From CAYQZD01 sp964421875 (lineage in GTDB: Bacteria > Electryoneota > Tariuqbacteria > Tariuqbacterales > Tariuqbacteraceae), in contig CAYQZD010000032.1 in assembly GCA_964421875.1 (NCBI GenBank), forward strand, positions 1-35,254: DNA of 35,254 nucleotides, read 5' to 3'. Of this stretch, positions 33,027 to 35,254 are shown in pieces. The notes beneath the pieces were generated by a model. The model made no database searches. It saw only the letters and a list, made by a program, of their open reading frames with translations, and was not told where the DNA came from. Position 1 is the stretch's first letter; each line of letters starts with the position of its first letter. Both the position numbers and the translations under genes were made by a program.

Positions 33027-33221
33027 ATGTTCAAGACCTTAGCTCTGATAAGCATTATTCTCGCCGGCGTGCTGCTACTGGTAGGCTTCATCGCCTGGGC
33101 AGCCTGCGACAGCATTCTGCTCTGCTCTGCCAGAGTCTATGTTATGCTTTCACAGCTTTTTGCCTTAGCCACCATAGCATTCCTGCTGTTCCAGATGGTC
33201 AAATCGCAGGAAACCTCATAG
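33027..33221 (+). CDS. Small two-helix membrane protein
   Basis: 64 aa. Two hydrophobic helices (about 5-27 and 36-57) flank a short Cys-containing turn (ACDSILLCSAR). The strong ribosome-binding site CCGGAGGA 6 bp before the ATG and the clean two-helix pattern support a real gene. No family was recognised. It stands alone behind the tandem structured elements, with dut 106 bp downstream. Confidence 0.65.
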   Translation: MFKTLALISIILAGVLLLVGFIAWAACDSILLCSARVYVMLSQLFALATIAFLLFQMVKSQETS

Positions 33222-33327
33222 CGGCTGGCGGTGGGGCGCTGGGGAGACAGATACGTAAGGGTGAAGCCGCGCCGGTAGAATCGTCTCAAGTATCGAACAG
33301 GGCGGAGTCCTTGACTATGAAGACATT

Positions 33328-33768
33328 ATGATTGAAGTGCTGATAAAAGCGCTTCCGGGCGCCAATCCTGCGCTGCCTCGATACCAGAGCGGCGGCGCAG
33401 CCGGAGCTGATGTTCAGGCGTATCTTGAAGCTCCCCTGGTTATCCTGCCCGGCGAAAGCAGGCTTATCCCCACCGGATTCAGCATGGCGGTTCCACCGGG
33501 GTATGAGGCGCAAATCCGCCCTCGAAGCGGCTTGGCGCTGAAACACAACATCGGCATCGTCAATTCCCCCGGAACCATCGACAGCGATTACCGCGGCGAA
33601 GTGAAGGTCCTGCTTACCAACTTCGGCAAAGCCCCCTTCACTGTGAATTCCGGCGACCGCATCGCGCAGATGGTAATCGCACCGGTGGATCGGGGCAAAT
33701 TCCGCTTCGCCGAACAACTGCCCCCCAGCGAGCGCGGTGAAGGGGGGTTCGGGCACACCGGAATATAG
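33328..33768 (+). CDS. dut: dUTP diphosphatase
   Basis: 146 aa. It hydrolyses dUTP to dUMP and pyrophosphate, a trimeric cytoplasmic enzyme. All five dUTPase motifs are visible: GAAGADVQA, PRSGLALKH, GIVNSPGTIDSDYRGE, GDRIAQMVI and the C-terminal RGEGGFGHTG. Length is normal. The ribosome-binding site is weak (GAAGAC). The polysaccharide deacetylase starts 15 bp downstream in the same frame. Confidence 0.95.
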   Translation: MIEVLIKALPGANPALPRYQSGGAAGADVQAYLEAPLVILPGESRLIPTGFSMAVPPGYEAQIRPRSGLALKHNIGIVNSPGTIDSDYRGEVKVLLTNFGKAPFTVNSGDRIAQMVIAPVDRGKFRFAEQLPPSERGEGGFGHTGI

Positions 33769-33783
33769 TTTCGAGGATACAGC

Positions 33784-34527
33784 ATCCCTGTTCTGGCTTA
33801 TCATAAAGTTGACACCCGCTTCGAGTGGGGATTGACCAGAGTTACCCCCGGTCAGTTTGCGCGTCATTTACGAGTCTTTGCGGATAGAGACCTACGTCCC
33901 TGCGCCCTGGGGGAGTATCTTGAAAATCCCCGACCTTCCCGCATCGCTCTGACCTTCGACGACGGCTATGAATCTTTCCTGCGCTATGCCTATCCCGCCC
34001 TCAAGGAGCGGGGCGGCTCCGCCACGGTTTTCATTGTCGCCGGATATGCAGGAGGCTGGAACCGCTGGGAAGTGAACCTGGGAGCTCTACGCTTCAAACA
34101 CCTCTCCTGGGAACAGCTCAGGGCGATGGAGGGGATTGAGGTTGGCAGCCACACTATGACGCACCGATGTCTGGTGGGATTGCCGGAGGGAGAACTCCGC
34201 CGGGAACTAACGGATTCCAAAGCGGTCATCGAGGACCGCCTGGGCTGTCCGGTGAACTACCTTTCACTGCCCTTCGGCCGCTTCGACCGCAGGGTTATCG
34301 AAATCGCCCGTGAGGCGGGTTACCTCGCCGCATGCACTATGAATCCGCTTGAGCGGGAAAACGGATTTTTGGTAGGGCGCCGCGGAGTCTATCTTTTGGA
34401 TACCGAGACCGCTTTATGTCGGAAGTTGAATGGCGCCGCTTGTAGTTTGGAGATGTTGAAACTGCGGACCATCAACCGCTTCTCCGGTGGGACGATTTTG
34501 GTGAAAAAACTACTGGGAAACCGCTGA
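33784..34527 (+). CDS. Polysaccharide deacetylase (NodB domain), probable ATC start
   Basis: About 247 aa if started at 33784. NodB-domain motifs are ALTFDDGYESF (catalytic Asp and metal Asp) and GSHTMTH (metal-binding His pair), with SLPFGRFD and a C-terminal LEMLKLRTINR segment. The enzyme would remove acetyl groups from an envelope or secreted glycan. An ORF caller starting at the TTG at 33832 misses the conserved opening IPVLAYHKVDTRFEWG, which is in frame upstream. Between the dut stop (33766-33768) and that segment there is no ATG, GTG or TTG. CGAGGA lies six bases before ATC at 33784, exactly where relatives carry ATG before PVLMYHK (recollection). The start is therefore probably the rare ATC, or a sequencing error or mutation of ATG. 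No signal peptide is visible. Confidence 0.8.
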   Translation: MPVLAYHKVDTRFEWGLTRVTPGQFARHLRVFADRDLRPCALGEYLENPRPSRIALTFDDGYESFLRYAYPALKERGGSATVFIVAGYAGGWNRWEVNLGALRFKHLSWEQLRAMEGIEVGSHTMTHRCLVGLPEGELRRELTDSKAVIEDRLGCPVNYLSLPFGRFDRRVIEIAREAGYLAACTMNPLERENGFLVGRRGVYLLDTETALCRKLNGAACSLEMLKLRTINRFSGGTILVKKLLGNR

Positions 34528-34545
34528 TACGGGTTGCTTTTTTAC
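34518..34545 (+). terminator. Weak terminator overlapping the deacetylase stop
   Basis: AACCG/CGGGTT-type pairing with one bulge across the stop codon, followed by GC and six T's. Confidence 0.35.
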
Positions 34546-34566
34546 TGAAATAAGGCTATATTATAG

Positions 34567-34664
34567 TTCACCTTGAAAATAGTAGCAGCGTTATCTATAC
34601 GCGAGCCATTTATTTTCATCTTAAGTTGCGCAAGGTCGCGAAAGAGACCCTCGTATGAGGGTTC
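34567..34664 (+). repeat. Structured intergenic element, copy B
   Basis: TTCACCTTGAAAATA opens it. TGAAAATA (34574-34581) pairs perfectly with TATTTTCA (34611-34618), enclosing GCGT/ACGC (34588-34591 with 34599-34602). Next comes GGTCGCGAAAGAGACC, itself a possible stem, and a terminal hairpin CCCTC/GAGGG with loop GTAT. It ends 21 bp before the merR-type gene. Confidence 0.7.
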
Positions 34665-34685
34665 TTAAGGAACGGAAGTGTCGGA

Positions 34686-35042
34686 ATGACATCTGACCAA
34701 AAGAAACCCTGTTACTCCATCGGCGAAACGGGCCAGATGACAGGTCTTGAACCGCATGTCCTTCGTTTCTGGGAAACCGAGTTCGAGCAATTGTCGCCGC
34801 AAAAGAACTCCGCCGGGCGCAGGGTGTATTCCGGGGAGGATATCGAAGTTATCCGGTGTATCAAGACTCTGCTGTACGACAAGAAATTCACGATTGAAGG
34901 AGCCAAGAACTACTTCAAGGACGCCGGAGACTCATCGGGAAACCAGACTGAAATCTCCTTCAATGAGATTGAGCTGAGGCAAACCCTGTCTCAGGTGAAA
35001 ACGGAGCTGAAGGAGATACTTAATATCCTTGATAATAAGTGA
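34686..35042 (+). CDS. MerR-family transcriptional regulator
   Basis: 118 aa. The MerR-type winged helix-turn-helix (YSIGETGQMTGLEPHVLRFWETEF, then SAGRRVYSGEDIEVI) occupies residues 10-75, followed by a short helical tail (about 95-118). There is no C-terminal effector domain or cysteine sensor. This short form is a widespread MerR subgroup often next to tRNA-Pro, as here (43 bp). The weak ribosome-binding site CGGAAG precedes the ATG. Copy B of the structured element lies directly upstream. Confidence 0.88.
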   Translation: MTSDQKKPCYSIGETGQMTGLEPHVLRFWETEFEQLSPQKNSAGRRVYSGEDIEVIRCIKTLLYDKKFTIEGAKNYFKDAGDSSGNQTEISFNEIELRQTLSQVKTELKEILNILDNK

Positions 35043-35085
35043 TATGGGGGAACATTGGCCTCCCTATCATTGTCTGCTGTTGATT

Positions 35086-35160
<75 letters not shown>

Positions 35161-35216
35161 TGAAACTCCGCGGGATAATCTAACCAAGCATATTAGCCAA
35201 AGTCAATCACACTTCC

Positions 35217-35254
35217 TTTACTTTGAAAATAACTCTACCGCTTCCTCGCGAGGT
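35217..35254 (+). repeat. Structured intergenic element, copy C (cut by the window end)
   Basis: TTTACTTTGAAAATA matches the opening box of the other copies, followed by CGCGAGG. Only the first 38 bp are in the window. It lies 57 bp downstream of tRNA-Pro. Confidence 0.55.

Noticed and set aside
34574..34602. Structured element copy B read as a promoter (TTGAAA, 17 bp, TATACG)
   Set aside because: The spacing is 14 bp in copy A1, and no -10-like hexamer is kept in A2 or C, so a promoter does not explain the conservation.

Overview
The window is a bacterial chromosomal segment. Best guess: an uncultured sulfate-reducing member of the FCB superphylum, most likely Zixibacteria or a close relative. 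Two kinds of evidence point there. Secreted proteins end in type IX secretion (T9SS) C-terminal sorting domains of the YPNPFN type. The core translation genes run rimP-nusA-infB-DUF503-rbfA-nrnA-truB-ribF-rpsO-pnp-M16 peptidase, followed by dut. The phylum name is inference; the T9SS domains and gene order are read directly.

Region 1 (1-5413) is accessory and secretory. It opens with a 24-bp direct repeat like the end of an insertion sequence, followed by a caspase-fold C13-like peptidase gene that has lost its 5' half. Next is a 52-residue-repeat beta-propeller protein. On the minus strand is a tandem pair of CxxCH-containing Reeler-like proteins. All four proteins end in T9SS sorting domains.

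Region 2 (about 6332-15663) is the APS half of dissimilatory sulfate reduction: qmoC-qmoA-qmoB, then a 780-bp gap holding a strong sigma-70-type promoter, then sat-aprB-aprA and a clear terminator. ATP sulfurylase makes APS, AprBA reduces it to sulfite, and QmoABC should feed AprBA with menaquinol electrons. The order is permuted relative to the usual sat-aprBA-qmoABC. No dsr genes are in the window.

Region 3 (15694-18638) has a small methyltransferase, a zinc-ribbon protein, a YkgJ-type cysteine-cluster protein and a membrane-anchored TPR protein.

Region 4 (19036-32660) is the rimP-to-pnp translation and RNA-metabolism superoperon, then an M16 peptidase and alanine dehydrogenase. Several junctions are interrupted by MITE-like palindromic repeats; one runs into the infB start codon.

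Region 5 (32661-35254) holds a two-helix mini-protein, dUTPase, a polysaccharide deacetylase whose only sensible start codon is ATC, a MerR regulator and tRNA-Pro(CGG). Four copies of an apparently undescribed structured intergenic element of about 95 nt, with paired arms that co-vary, occur here and nowhere else in the window. This element is the best candidate for something new. Several other hairpin repeat families, two with stem covariation or opposite-orientation copies, are scattered between genes.
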